The notes below the pieces were generated by a model. It was not told where the DNA came from. It searched no databases and worked only from the letters and a program-made list of their open reading frames with translations. Below, one piece after another: positions 47,640 to 59,845 of a stretch of DNA of 64,000 bases (its first letter is position 1; each line of letters opens with the position of its first letter). The stretch covers positions 79,749,227 through 79,813,226 of the forward strand of contig CM064866.1 of the NCBI GenBank assembly GCA_032719365.1, in the 5' to 3' direction. Both the position numbers and the translations under genes were made by a program. Source of the stretch: Prinsepia uniflora (Eukaryota; Streptophyta; Magnoliopsida; Rosales; Rosaceae).

Positions 47640-48180
47640 AGACTAAGTGCATCAGGAATAAACCACTTTATCTCAAAATGCATTATGGACGGAAATTTGC
47701 CTCAATGTACACCAGAAATGGTAACAGCGTCAATACCGTTACACCATCCGTTCATCTCTATTATTAATGTCGTGAAAACTGATGACATGGCAGTCATATT
47801 ACAAATTTGTAAAGGTAATTTAGACATTTGTACCTTTTATTAAATTTTATATTAATTTCTTTTTAAAAAGAAAACTAGTAAATCTCTGACGGTTTGAATC
47901 ATTCACCAGCCTGATCAAACCGTTCGAGATTTATTAGTTTTTTTTTTAAAAAAGAAATTAATATAAAATTAAATAAAATGTACAAATGTCTAAATTACCT
48001 TTTCAAATTTGTAGTATAATTGTCACGTCATCAGTTTTCACGGCATTAATAACAGAGATGAACGGATGATGCAACAGTACTCACGGTGTAACCGTTCCTG
48101 GTGCATATTGAGGCAAATTTCCATTTCTGATGCATTTTGAGATAAGTCGGTTTGTTTCTTGTGCACTTAGCCTAATAAGA
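47640..48180. mobile_element. Foldback MITE of about 540 bp
   Basis: The left end ctaagtgcatcaggaa (about 47644) is repeated inverted at the right end (ttcttgtgcacttag, about 48160-48172). Both arms then continue with tctcaaaatgcat, gaaatttgcctcaat and a ggtaac(a/g) segment, giving arms of well over 200 bases; the middle also pairs (aaatctctgacggtttga with tcaaaccgttcgagattt). No ORF. The class (possibly Mutator-like) and the target duplication are uncertain. It lies some 400 bp upstream of the esterase start codon. Confidence 0.8.
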
Positions 48181-48349
48181 CTTAAAAAATTATATCATGC
48201 ACCTTAAAATTAATATTTAATTTCATTTTACAACCTGAAACTACTTATATATGCTTCAATGTGCACTCTAACATCACTTTAGTCAATCCATCTATCCAAC
48301 ATTAAAAATGTTGACGTGACATTGTAATGATAAATTTATCTCTTACCTA

Positions 48350-48620
48350 ATCTCATTAATCTCATTTTACACACGAAACTACTTATGTCCCTATTCAGAC
48401 TACCACTAATTAGATTTCATTTCAACATTTTTAACGTTCGTTAGATGGGATTGACGAAATTGATGTTAAAGAGACTAGTGATAAATTTATCTCTTCCTCC
48501 CTCTCAGCCAATACTTAATCTCATTTTACACATTAAACTACTTATGTTCCCTATTCACACTGCCACTAGTTAGATTTCATTTAAACATTTTTAACGTTGG
48601 TTTGATGGGTTTAACAGAAA
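48350..48620. repeat. Diverged direct repeat, about 160-bp unit
   Basis: aatctcattttacaca...ctacttatgt...aacatttttaacgtt occurs at about 48350-48450 and again at about 48510-48610 with scattered changes. No gene. Confidence 0.7.
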
Positions 48621-48789
48621 TGATGCATGCTAAGTGGGACAATATTGCAATATAGGGAGCAAACGGGACATAGTAGATTTAGGCTGCAATGTGAGACAAA
48701 GATAAATTTACCCCTATATAGCCACTTAGACTCCCATATTAATATTTTTAACGTTCAATAGATGAGAATGATTTAAAAATAATTTCAGA

Positions 48790-49318
48790 GTATAAAGTAA
48801 GAATAAATGTTAGTTTGGGAAAGCATTTCATTACATGAAATTGAGTTTCTAAGTATCTTATAGTTTCTTTTCTTAGTTCCATGCTCATAGTGCTCACTTT
48901 GAGCAAATCCATTTTCAGTAGACTCCTCGGAACGCAAACAAGGTAGCTAATACGTTAGCTACTCAAGCTCGACAAAGAATGTGCAAGAAAGTCTAGATTG
49001 ACCGCCCTCCATCCTTTTTAGTGTTTGTTTTAAACAATTATGGTCTCACTTGCCCTCTAATTAAGTTTTTTTTTCCTTTGAGTCTAATGGTGGACGTTTT
49101 ATGATATGTTATGCATCTTTACTCTGAATCCCTTTCTAGAAGTCTTTTCGTCTTTTCTGTTTGTTTTCTCTGGATGAAATGTGATAAAAAATATCTCACC
49201 GTTTTTGTTCATGTTTGATAAATTTGGAAGACGTAAACACCCTCCATAGATTGATTTATATTTACACAAGGGAAAAGTTAATTATGGGCAGAGACACCTC
49301 ACAAAAGCATGGACCTCC
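48790..49318. other. Intergenic DNA, nothing recognised
   Basis: AT-rich with only short ORFs. I see no gene, repeat array or transposon end here. Confidence 0.6.
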
Positions 49319-49390
49319 TTACATTGTGTACAATCCTTACATTGCGTACAATCCTTACATTGTGTACAATCCTTACATTGTGTACAATCC
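49319..49390. repeat. 18-bp tandem repeat, four copies
   Basis: ttacattgtgtacaatcc repeated four times, one copy with gcgtaca in place of gtgtaca. Each unit contains the ttgtacaa-like palindrome core tgtaca. Confidence 0.92.
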
Positions 49391-52300
49391 TATCCCATCC
49401 TACCCCACCTAATATAAGAGGCTTCCTCATGAGGCTTCCCTACGCAAGGTCTTCTTCTGCCGAAGTGCCCCGGGCAGATTGCTGACATGACCTGCGCCGC
49501 TTCACTAGACATTAAAATTGGTTGTAAATAATGGGTGGTCTGAGTCTGAGGTCTCATCTCTGGGCTCCGCCCCTCTGCCCATCTCAGCCGCAGAAATAAG
49601 CAAGGAAGCAGCGGAGCAGGCAATCACATCGATTCAGTCGCGTCAATGACTCGTCAATTTCTCCACCGGCCACCACCGGTAACATGATCATCATCAACTC
49701 AACTCAACTCTATCAATGCATGCATTCTATAACATTATTGCATTTAAGTCCAGTTCATATACCAAAATCCTAATGCTAACATTATTATATATATTTATAT
49801 ATTTATTTGGACTACAAAAACAACATTATTATATTTGTATACAAATATTATTTAATTCAGGGTGCATGCAAATATTATTTAATATAGTTATGATTACTTG
49901 TTGAAGAAACAATAAAAAGAAAGGAAATTTAAAAAAAAAAAAAAACTTTTTAAATAAATCATCTGTTCAACGTGTGGATCGAGATGAATAGGGGCCTTTC
50001 TGTAAGATTCTAAAGTCTCCTTTCTCTCAACATATTTAGCAATTAGCATGGGCATGGCATATCCTTAATCATAACCAGTGTCTTTTTGTGTAGTTTTAGG
50101 ACTGCTATTTTGAAAAGTCACTTTAGATCCTTAATAATTACCACATGCACTCTATTATTAGTGAGAGGAGAAATGCCATTAATTAGCAAATTGTGAAAAG
50201 AAAATTCAAAAATAAGAGCGCCTGTACGTTATATATCGTCAACAAATTCATATTACTATATGCAATTAAGAGTTTCGAATCTTAAACTTATTCTAATATT
50301 TTTGAATTCATATTACTCACTTATACTAATCCAAAGATGTTCATAATAAACCGTCTCATGCAGTCATGCAATGTTTGAAAAGAAATTTTTTAATTGATTA
50401 TGGATTATAGCAAATTCGTAAATAATACACAAGTTAATATTTATGTGATTAGTAGCAAATATTAAATAAATAACGCTAATGCTCCAATTAAACGTATGTC
50501 ACACAAAAAGAAAAAAAATAATGTTACATTTACACGTTAAAATATTTCAAAACGTAATAATTAAGCATACAATTAACTATACTTAATAATTTAATAAGCA
50601 TTTTGTCGCGCACGAGTGGTACTCAAAAGGGTTAGATCAATATACATATATATATATATAGCTTTATTTTCAATATGATATCTCAAGGTCGATTTGGTGG
50701 AATTCATTTTCATGGTAGGCAACAAAAAATTATTAGGTTTTTCATGAAAGAAAATAAGCCAATCAAGAACACCGCACTTGGTCAATATAATCATCAGAAA
50801 AACTGTAATTATTGAATGTTATTAGTGCAACAACCCCAAAAGTTTCGATTTGCAAAGCAAAATTCCACCAAATATTTTGTAAATTTACGTAGCTTTGTGT
50901 AACATAACGTAATTAATTAGGTCACATAAACTAATAAATTATAAATGAGGTGGCCACTTGATGAAAGAGGAAAGGTAAAGGCTGTGTGTGTCAAATGGAA
51001 GTTGTCTTCCCGTCCCCACACAATGAAGAAAAGTATCCTCGATCATGCGTACCCACTTTTCTCAAATGACTGCTCCACCATTGTTGTTTAAAGACATAAT
51101 CATGTAGAACCAAATCAAGATATTTTTCGAAATGAGAAATGCTAACGTACGACGATCTCTGTACAAAATTTGTTTTTACTCAAACTTAACAAGAGATACT
51201 ATAGAAGAGGTTGTAATATTGAATTGGGTCGTAATCTATCTAATTCATTTAGCGGTTTAAATTCAATACAAGTGTACGTAGTTAAAATTATCACTAATTA
51301 ATCTTTAGTTGTCAAATAACACCTCTATAATATAGATTCGCCAACAATATTATTCACTCATATGACTTCTTCGTGTACTACTGTAAACGGTGAAAGTTGA
51401 TTAGGGAGTAATTTTAATCTGGTTTCATCATAGTGTCACTATTTAATTTTAGTTGTATGGTAAATTTAATGGTAATTGAAAATTGAGTCTCTCTTTGAAA
51501 TAAAGTATATTAGAGTAAACATGCATTATTTTACACCTTAAAGTTTGGGGATCGGTTTTTGAATGGACCACACTAGGTTTTAATTTCACCATTTTACTCT
51601 ATGTGGTTACGAGAGATCACATCAATTTACTCAATTTGTCTATTTCAACTATCAAACCATCAATTAAGTTAAGGATATTATTGTTATTTATTAAACATTC
51701 TTATTTACTTTATTTTTCATTAAGTGACTAATTATTTTGACTTACCTAATCTTTTAAATTAGTGCATTTTTGGATCTAGAAGATAAATTCATTTAGTGAA
51801 AGAGGGAGTACAATACTAGAGCTAACAACATATCTCGGTAAAAACTTGTCATATACTTGTTATTCAAGAGAATCGCTTAAGGAAAAAAGGAATGTCCACC
51901 TTCTAGTAAAAGGAAGAAAACCAAACTTAACAAAGGAGCTTTAACAATCAAGACGCTACAACATTGAAGCACTTAAAGCACAATCTTGAATACTAACAAC
52001 CATCCAGCAGTCTCCTCCATTACTAGCCCTCATCTCCATTGGAACTGCTAACAATAGAGAGGCAGAAAACACCTCTATCCTTCACGATCACCCACAAGTT
52101 GCCCTTCCAATCATGGCGAAGCAGCAGCAAACCAAATCCGAAAGTTCAGGCATCGCAGTGCCAGTTGGGCATAGCCAAAGACTGCTTGATCGAGAAGACC
52201 ATAAAGAGGTCCAGCATAACCACGCGCAGACGTCAATCCAACGCCAACTGCACCAATAGATCACCGTCGCCACCATGCTCTCTACACAAAGAGAGAACCG

Positions 52301-54590
52301 CAATCCTAATCCTAGCAGAGGGAGGGACTCGTAATATTTATAGTGCATTTAAACAGAATATAAGAGCATAGTTAATTAAACTTAAGGTAAATGTAATGCC
52401 CTTTGGTTGTTTAAATGTACTTATACGAAGAAAGAATTAGTCACTTCATCCGCATGAAATACAAAATGGGTAAGAATTTGTAATGAACAGTGCCAGTTCA
52501 AACACATAGACGCCTAGGGCAAGAATAAAAAATGGACCCTTAATTTATATACTTAATTATTTAAAATATAATTTTTTTTATAAATTGATTATATTATTTT
52601 TTATATTATGAGGTCTCGTTAAAACCTTTGTCAGGGAAAAAACTCATTGGGAAAAAATTTCGGACAAAGAAAAAAGAGTACATCGTGTTTAAAACAATAC
52701 ATTGTTTTAAAAAAAAGTAACAACTCTTATACTTTACAAAACTTCCCTGATACAGCTAAAACTATAATTTCTAAACAGCTGTCACATAGTAGCAATAAGC
52801 TGCTCAAACCAGCAAGCTTCAGTCATTATATACAAGTTTTTATATTCAATATAAGAATAATCTTAAATTAAGAGCTCCGTCATTTAATCAACATCATGCT
52901 CCTACAAAAAATAAAAATGATAATGAAAGCACACATACATAATTTACCACTTCAAATGTCTTATTCTTGCACTTTTAGAAGTAAAATCATCAATTATGCT
53001 TTTATATTCAATATTTTTCAGTATATTGTTTTCAATACATAATAATGCTAAACCATTTAGTCTATCTTGAGTCATGTCCAGAGATAAGTTTGGAATCATA
53101 TTCAATCATTTTTTTTCAACAAAATCAGAAAATCAATCACCGGTATATTATATATAACTATCTAACAGCTAACAAAGTAACAAGATATAATTGTCAAGAT
53201 AAGAATAATAAAACCTGGAATCTGGGCTCTGCAAAGCTCTAATAGAAAAATCTGCAAAAATCTCCGCAATTAATTGATTAAATGAAAGTTGAAAAGGATT
53301 TAAAAATGGTATTGTTTTTTTGTTTGTCTGCAAAAACCATTTGATTTGTGATCCCTAATAAAAAACGGTATTGTTTTTTTGTTTGCTTACTTTTGTTTTC
53401 TCTTCCCTGAAGAGTTAACAGAACTTTAGAAGGTGTAAGAACCCATACACAATTACACATACGCTTTCTTCTTTGGCTCATCAACTTCCTTCTAATTAAT
53501 TTTGAACAAAACAATAATTCCCATACGACCATACACATGGTTTTTTCTCCAAAATTACTTGAAAGTTAAAACCCATACACATACACTTAAAACTCATTAA
53601 AATTACTTTACAAAACAAACCCATAAGATAAATGCAATTAATTTTGAGCAAACCAATAAATGCCAATTTTGAAATTTAGTATCTTCATCTTCTTGTAGAG
53701 GAGAAAGTGGACAACTTGGTTCAGTTTCTTTATCTTCTCCCCCCAATTTTTTCCCAGCAAACAATGATAGATAAAAGGAAATCAGAGGACTAGGAGTCTA
53801 GGAGGAAAAGGAAAAATGACACTTACCATGAAGGCTGCAAGTTTGTGTATCATAGTTCAGATTTCAAAACAATCCCATCTCAGGTTTCAGGTTTGCAATT
53901 TTTTGTATATGAGCTCAGAACAAACAATCAGAGGACTTTCGTTTCTTTAGTAACTGATTTGTAAATTTTTTGTCTTGTGGAGTGCCAAGTGTGGAGATAC
54001 AAAAACTAGGATGGGATTGTTCTCCTTGTAGAATAGCAGAAGTGCTTAAGTTCAGAGAGATTCTTAGCTCAAATAATACAAGTTTATCAGTATTAATACT
54101 AACCTAAAAAGTGGGAATACTAATTGATTGAAACATTGGACTCCATACCATCATTATGGATGAACGAAGTACGAGGGAGCACCTTCTTGGTTTCGCTGTC
54201 GACCTTCCGATTTAGCATCGTTCATCTCAAATCCTTATATAATTTATCTTTTTTTTTAATATAAGAAAAATTTAGAAATTATGGGCCCTTTTCAATTTTG
54301 GACCTGAAGTTTGGCCCATGTTGCCCCTTTAAAGGCTGACCTTAATAATGAGTACCAATAATGACATTAACTTAATTGATAACTAATAATGAAATAGGTA
54401 AATCAAGTAAATTAATATAATCTTAAAACTACATCAAGATAAAATAAAATAATGAAAAATAATGAAATTGAAAATTAGTGATCCATTCTAAAATTATCCC
54501 TTAAATCTTGGGGGTGTAAAAGTGACACTCACAAGTCACAACTACTCCGTACTATAACCCCTCGCTCTAGAATCAACCCAGAAAGGCGGA
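49391..54590. other. Long intergenic stretch without recognised genes
   Basis: Includes a GC-richer island (49410-49680) and an ORF-bearing patch (52039-52371). Neither shows a known domain. A segment at about 52612-52680 (ctcgttaaaacctttgtcag...aaagagtac) resembles a common plant retrotransposon-derived repeat. Two diverged copies of ggtattgtttttttgtttg lie at 53308-53390. The rest is AT-rich. Confidence 0.5.
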
Positions 54591-54600
54591 AATCAAGTAG

Positions 54601-54683
54601 TGGGCCTAGTAATAAAGGATATTGGGCCTCGTTCAAAATTGAGCTTGACCTAATGAGTTATGATGGGTGCTTGGCCCGGCCCA
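54601..54683 (+). promoter_or_regulatory. Site II (TGGGCC) cluster before the PPR gene
   Basis: tgggcc at 54601-54606 and 54623-54628, and its complement ggccca at 54678-54683. Such motifs are common in promoters of plant genes for organelle proteins and growth. The third lies inside the longest possible ORF, which argues for a coding start further downstream. Confidence 0.55.
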
Positions 54684-54751
54684 AAAGAAACCAAATTCTA
54701 CCCTGTTTTGCGGTGGCTTCTATACATGAAAGCTTGAACAGCTGGTATCAG

Positions 54752-56353
54752 ATGGGATCAAGCGTGAAAATGAAGAATGTAAAATTACCCACAATCAGAC
54801 CGTTCATGTTCTTATCACCGGAAAACCACAAAATCCCTGTCCCACCAAATCTAGTCTGCCCGCCAAGCTATTTTTCTTCCCCAACTGCCACTACTATATC
54901 CTCTGTTTTGCAGCACTGCATCAATTCTGATGACCCTTCCCATGGCCAAAAGGTCCATACCCATATTCTCAAAACTGGGTTCAGACCCAATATCAATGTT
55001 TCCATCAAGCTCCTTATACTCCATCTAAAATGTGGTTCATTGAAATATGCACGTCAACTGTTCGATGGATTGCCTGTGCAAACACTTTCAGCTTACAATT
55101 ATTTGATTGGTGGATACCTCAAACATGGGAAAGTAGAAGAATCGCTTAGTTTGGTTCGCAGACTGATTTTATCAGGTGAAAAGCCTGATGGGTTTACGTT
55201 TTCGATGATCTTGAAAGCTTCTACTACTGGTAAATTTGCGTTGCAATGTAGTTCAGGAAGAGTGGTACATGCCCAGATCATTAGATCAGATGTTGAGTCT
55301 GATGATGTCCTTTATACTGCGCTTATTGATTTTTATGTTAAGAATGAAAAGGTTGGCTATGCGAGGGCTGTGTTTGATAAGATGTTGGGAAACAATGTTG
55401 TATGTTCAACATCGATGATTTCGGGGTATATGAATCAAGGCTCAGTGGAAGATGCTGAAGAGATATTCAGTAAAACGGTTGCAAAAGATGTTGTGGTGTT
55501 TAACGCGATGATTGAAGGTTACAGCAAATCGGCCGAATATGCTAGGAGATCACTTGAGATTTATATTGACATGCAAAGGTTGAATTTTCTACCTAATATC
55601 TCTACATTTGCAAGTGTTATTGGAGCTTGCTCAGTGTTGGCAACATTTGAAGTTGGCCAACAAGTCCAAACTCAACTTATGAAGACCGAATTGTTTGTGG
55701 ACATAAAGATGGGAAGTGCTCTTATCGACATGTACTCAAAATGTGGAAGAACTGAGGATGCAAGGAGGATTTTTGACCACATGCCCCGAAAGAATGTATT
55801 CTCATGGACTTCAATGATCGATGGTTATGGGAAGAATGGTTATCCGGATGAAGCGCTTGAGCTCTTTAGTCAAATGCAAAGAGATAATCAAATGGAACCC
55901 AATTTTGTCACATTCCTCAGTGCCCTCTCAGCTTGTGGACACGCTGGATTGGTTGACAAAGGCCATGAGATCTTTGAAAGCATGAAAAGGGACTATTCAT
56001 TAAAACCGAGGATGGAGCATTATGCTTGCATGGTTGATCTCTTCGGACGTGCAGGAAGTTTGCAGCAAGCATGGGAATTTGTAATGGGGATGCCGGAGAA
56101 GCCCAGTTCTGATGTCTGGGCTGCTCTGCTGAGTTCAAGCACAGTACATGGTGATGTGGAGATGGCAAACATAGCCTGCAAGGAACTTTTTAAGTTGAAT
56201 CCGGACAGCAGGCCTGGGGCATATGTTGCATTCTCTAACACTTTGGCAGCTGCTGGGAAATGGGACAGCGTAAGTGAGCTTAGGGAGAAGATGAAGCTAA
56301 GAGGAATCTCTAAAGACACCGCCTGCAGTTGGGTTGGCACTGATAGCTGTTGA
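54752..56353 (+). CDS. PLS-class pentatricopeptide repeat protein (At1g28690-like)
   Basis: RNA-binding PPR protein, expected in mitochondria or plastids, acting in RNA processing or editing. Intronless, typical of the family. The frame is open from 54653, but I prefer the ATG at 54752 (533 residues) or 54770 (527), because promoter-type motifs occupy the earlier part. PPR units include GQKVHTHILKTGF, LIDMYSKCGRTEDARRIFDHMP, KNVFSWTSMIDGYGKNG with DEALELFSQM, and YACMVDLFGRAGSLQQAWEFV. The C-terminal part (DVWAALLSS...VHGDVEMAN...NPDSRPGAYVAFSNTLAAAGKWD) is an E-type extension. There is no DYW domain, so any editing role would need a partner deaminase. It ends CSWVGTDSC. Recall of the Arabidopsis protein supports orthology but was not searched. 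Confidence 0.9.
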   Translation: MGSSVKMKNVKLPTIRPFMFLSPENHKIPVPPNLVCPPSYFSSPTATTISSVLQHCINSDDPSHGQKVHTHILKTGFRPNINVSIKLLILHLKCGSLKYARQLFDGLPVQTLSAYNYLIGGYLKHGKVEESLSLVRRLILSGEKPDGFTFSMILKASTTGKFALQCSSGRVVHAQIIRSDVESDDVLYTALIDFYVKNEKVGYARAVFDKMLGNNVVCSTSMISGYMNQGSVEDAEEIFSKTVAKDVVVFNAMIEGYSKSAEYARRSLEIYIDMQRLNFLPNISTFASVIGACSVLATFEVGQQVQTQLMKTELFVDIKMGSALIDMYSKCGRTEDARRIFDHMPRKNVFSWTSMIDGYGKNGYPDEALELFSQMQRDNQMEPNFVTFLSALSACGHAGLVDKGHEIFESMKRDYSLKPRMEHYACMVDLFGRAGSLQQAWEFVMGMPEKPSSDVWAALLSSSTVHGDVEMANIACKELFKLNPDSRPGAYVAFSNTLAAAGKWDSVSELREKMKLRGISKDTACSWVGTDSC

Positions 56354-56809
56354 TAAGCTGGTGGATTATTAAATTCATATGATCAGACTGGCTCAAATTC
56401 TTGGTTAGTATATGTTCTGTGCAGTAAGTTGAACCTTTCAAGTGGTGGTTGGAGTCAAGAAAGGAGGATTGTTTGTTGGTCAAGGAAAGTGGGAGGATGA
56501 CGTGGAAGTCTATTATTGGCGGGTCCTCTGTTGTTTTTCAAAGGTGGTTTATTTTGGTTCTAACATATTACAATATACATTGATTTTCTTACCGTGAACG
56601 AGAAGGAAACAGGATTTGTTTGGGGTTTGGTTGGGTAAGGTCGGCTTTCTCTCTCTCTCCGTCAAATAATATTATATACAGAAGAAGAAAGCGGGAGGCG
56701 ACCTAAGTTCTCTAGTTTATTGTCTTCTCCAATCAATAAGCACACAGATTACAGAGCAAGAAAACCAAGAAAATCAAAGAAGAGGCTGAATCGAGGCAAC
56801 CAACACGCG
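56354..56809. other. PPR 3' region and TAXIMIN promoter/leader
   Basis: 456 bases between two same-strand genes. A ctctctctctc tract (56649-56660) and attatataca (56670-56681) precede the TAXIMIN leader and may be its core promoter. An in-frame upstream ATG at 56720 adds a basic 30-residue extension I regard as leader. Confidence 0.5.
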
Positions 56810-57250
56810 ATGAGCTGCTGCTGTGGTGATGATTGTGAATGCAGGCCTTTGGGGTTTCTTCTTGGCCTGCCTTTTGCCTTCATCTCTCTTCTCCTCTCCC
56901 TTATCGGTGTCGTCATCTGGATTGTTGGGTTAGTTGCACTCTCCATGTTCCTATGATTACAAATTCAAGTACTTTTCTTTTTTATTACAAATTCAACAAC
57001 TTTTCTTTTCGATTATAGATTCAAGAACTTTTTTTTCTTTCTTGATGGGAAAGATAATTAAATTATTTGGGCTAAGTTAACTAGGTTGATAAATTTTGGT
57101 TTTTTGTTTTGTTTTTGCGATTGCAGGTTGGCGTTGACTTGCATATGCCCATGCTGCTTGTGCGTGACTTGCTTAGTTGAGCTTGCGCTGGCGTTGATCA
57201 AGGCTCCGTTTTCAATCATGAAGTGGTTCACATCCAAGATTCCTTGTTAG
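56810..57250 (+). CDS. TAXIMIN: TAXIMIN-type small cysteine-rich peptide, 2 exons, 80 residues
   Basis: Exon 1 56810-56928 and exon 2 57127-57250; the GT-AG intron 56929-57126 splits a glycine codon. The protein begins MSCCCGDDCECRPLGFLLGL. Two hydrophobic segments (about 14-43 and 50-65) are linked by LTCICPCCLC, and the conserved end reads KWFTSKIPC. These match the TAXIMIN family, first found as regulators of specialised metabolism in yew and linked to lateral organ fusion in Arabidopsis. I chose ATG 56810 because the family starts directly before the cysteine cluster; the longer frame from 56720 adds a basic extension not known in the family. Whether the protein is secreted or membrane-held is unsettled. 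It appears intact. Confidence 0.92.
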
Positions 57251-57694
57251 ATTGCTATTTACAGAGCAGAGCAGATTTGATGATGGTTCTTTTTGTTCAT
57301 CCATGGCTTCGTACGATCATTCCTCTTGCTGTTGACATTTATTGAATTTTTGTTCTAACATTTGTATAAGAGATGAGTAAAAAGCCTTGGCAAAACTGAT
57401 TTCAATGAATTGATCCATCACAATTTGTGTACGAATTAAAAACTGTTATTAGTGCAACTCGGATGAATTGTTACAATTTCGGTCCAGGTTTATTCAAGTT
57501 TGGGTTCATTGGGGTTTATTCAATCAGCGGTTCAATTTACAAGCTTGACTCTGTGAGCTTAATAGCAGACCCAAATTAACCCTCCTTAAGTTGACTTGTG
57601 AAGGCTTCATTTGGAGTTTTGAAAGCAGCCATTTCATAAGGTGGGCTGTGATGGGTGATTTTGGCCCAGATTGAGTTAGGCGTATTAGCTTTCA
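57251..57694. other. Intergenic DNA after TAXIMIN
   Basis: 3' untranslated region and spacer. Nothing else recognised. Confidence 0.5.
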
Positions 57695-57960
57695 AAAAAT
57701 GTTTTTTTTATCCAAACTGCACCCTGTACCACTATCTTAGTCTCAAAATGCATTCCGAACCAATTTTTATATCAAAATGCACCCCGAATCTCCATTCTCA
57801 TTCCAATCTGGTCTTTTTCTAACTTAAGTGTTAAATGAGGGTTAAATTAGTCATTTTGTATAATTAAGCATCTAAAATAAATATTAAAATTCAATTGGCT
57901 TCCACATCATCAACTGACGTGGATAAAATTAACCAACAGTTAAATATCAAAATCCAATTG
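57695..57960. mobile_element. Possible Mutator-like terminal region
   Basis: Words such as ctgcaccctgtaccact, tctcaaaatgcattccgaac and aaaatgcaccccgaatct resemble the 'contains ... compared with' style of plant MULE terminal inverted repeats. The opposite end is not visible; the transposase relic to the right is cut by an LTR. The boundary is approximate. Confidence 0.45.
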
Positions 57961-58014
57961 GTCGTGGAACTCATTCATCTCTGCAACCGCGGGCACTCTG
58001 AAGACGAATTCTTG

Positions 58015-58256
58015 GCGATAACCTCCCTCCCCTGAACTACAGACGAACGCGTCGCGAGCACTTTGAAACCCAAGTGCGACGGCGATCGAGGTTCCCCTCG
58101 AACAGCCACCAGGTACGAACTTGTCGCAATAACCTCCCTCCCTTGAGCTGTAGGCGAACTCGTCGTGAGCACTCTGCAACCCAGGTGTGGCGACCATTGA
58201 GGCTCCCCGCGAATAGTCACCAGGTACGAGGGAAGCGCCGCGAGCAGAGGGATGGC
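58015..58256. repeat. Diverged 121-bp tandem duplication
   Basis: Two copies (from 58015 and 58136) sharing ataacctccctccc, gagcact, aaccca(a/g)gtg and caccaggtacga. GC-rich relative to its surroundings, so it may be captured host sequence in the putative MULE. Confidence 0.7.
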
Positions 58257-58377
58257 CACCAGGTACGAGCCACGACCACCAATAGTGTTGAATTTCATTA
58301 GCAAGTGCCCATTTTCTTTCTTCCAAAAATTTTCCCTAAATTTCTAATTTTTGGAGTTTTCTTTTCTTCAGAAAATC

Positions 58378-59845
58378 ATGGACAGAAAATTTGAGAATGA
58401 AACATTGAATCAGCTAAATTGTTGCTACTGTGGGAAAGCTAGTAAGATTCTCACGTCATGGACCGAAAAGAATCCGGGGAGGAGGTTCCAAGTTTGCCCA
58501 AATCCAATGGTGAGAATTTTGTTTATATTTTCCAATTTGTTTGAAATATATGTTTGGGTAATTAGATTTTTGTGATGGGTTCAATTTGTTTCGTTGAAAT
58601 TTCGATGAAATTGTAATTTTTGAGATTGGTGGTGAAAGTTGGTTCTTTTGTTCTTTAGGATGTTCATTTTTAGTTCTTTTTGTACAGTCCTTGCCTCATA
58701 GATCAAAAAACTTTTCTGATTGGTAGACTTAATTTTTGTCTTTGAACAATTACAATAAGGAAAAAGTAACATTCGTACATTGGGCTTTTAAATTATTTTA
58801 ATAGTTTTTTGAGATTTAAGGTTTCATTTGCAGTACTTTGATTCTCAATAGGTTATATATGTGATTGTGGTCGGGAAATATTAGGTCCCAAGTGCTTATC
58901 TTATTGTTGTTAGATTTTCTTTCACAGTGGCTTGGATGATAATATATGCTAGAGTTCATGCAATTGTGGTATGGTTTTCTGTGGCCTTAGAGAGATCATT
59001 CATGTGTACTGCCACTGCCAGTCTTCACAAAAATGGTCATATGCTTCTCTTTGGTACAACAAGCACTCTGCTACTTAATTTTTGTATTGTTCTTGTGTTC
59101 TCTTAACAGTTTATGTGCTCCTCACTCTTATCTGAAGAGTATCATTGTGCCCTAGGATTTTCTTTCAATTTCTTAATAGTTTATTAGTTTGTCATATATC
59201 TCCTAGCTAGCCAAAAATAGTGCAGTTTTATTTGTTTAATCCAACATGTGAGCTAGAAATTTTGGAAGCAAGGGACTTTGAATCTTATTGATATCAGGAA
59301 ACCAGTGGCTTTAGACTTTTTGCAAGTAGAAATGGTTGTTGAATCTTACTAGTAGATTTTTTAAAGTTCTAACTCAACTTTGAATCTTACTAGCAGAAAT
59401 GGATGTTGGATCTTACCAGCAAACTTTTCGCAAGCAGAAATGTAATGTCAAATCATGTAACCTTAGTTCTTGTAGAAGACATGAGATATTATAGAAATGG
59501 TGGATAAATCTTGTAATCCAAGGTGGTTGTGGAATTTATACAAAATAAATACATATGTAATGAGTAGTTATATTTTTAAAATTATTCAGTTTTGAAGTTA
59601 GAGTCCAACATGTTTAATGCAGTATTTTGGGCATCGATTGCTATGTTATGCTGGGTGGTTGTGGATTTTGGAAATGGCTGGATCCTGAGATGGGTCCTAA
59701 AACTCAGACAATAATACCCAGATTATTAATGAAGATTGACAAGTTGGAAATGGAACTAGAAAACTCTCGAGCATCATGTAGAAAGGCGTGGATTGGATGC
59801 TTGGTTTTGTGCACATTGCTTATTGACATGATGTTTAAGGATTGA
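58378..59845 (+). pseudogene. GRF-type zinc-finger ORF, probably split by an intron or broken
   Basis: The first piece (from ATG 58378) reads MDRKFENETLNQLNCCYCGK, then TSWTEKNPGRRFQVCPNP. The second (59623-59845) reads GGCGFWKWLDPEMGPKTQTI, then IPRLL, a coiled-coil-like stretch and a hydrophobic tail, ending MMFKD. Together they make the C-x-C...RRF..C...GC.F..W.D pattern of a GRF zinc finger as found in small plant proteins. The obvious splice (donor after 58509, acceptor before 59623) leaves the frames out of step. A weaker donor at about 58517 (gtttat) would restore the frame; otherwise the gene is broken. Its place beside a MULE transposase suggests it is transposon cargo. Confidence 0.55.

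Noticed and set aside
49390..49680. GC-richer island as a possible exon
   Set aside because: No conserved motif or convincing splice sites, and the ORF has no recognisable family.
52039..52371. Possible gene with ORFs on both strands
   Set aside because: No domain, signal or splice support in any frame; may be old transposon or captured sequence, but nothing identifiable.
52490..54340. Possible hAT-like element between gggc-rich ends
   Set aside because: The end similarity (tggacccttaat versus gggcccataat) is too weak, and no target duplication or transposase was seen.
54653..54751. Upstream extension of the PPR protein
   Set aside because: It overlaps a TGGGCC-type promoter motif and adds no targeting-like or PPR sequence, so a start at 54752 or 54770 is preferred.
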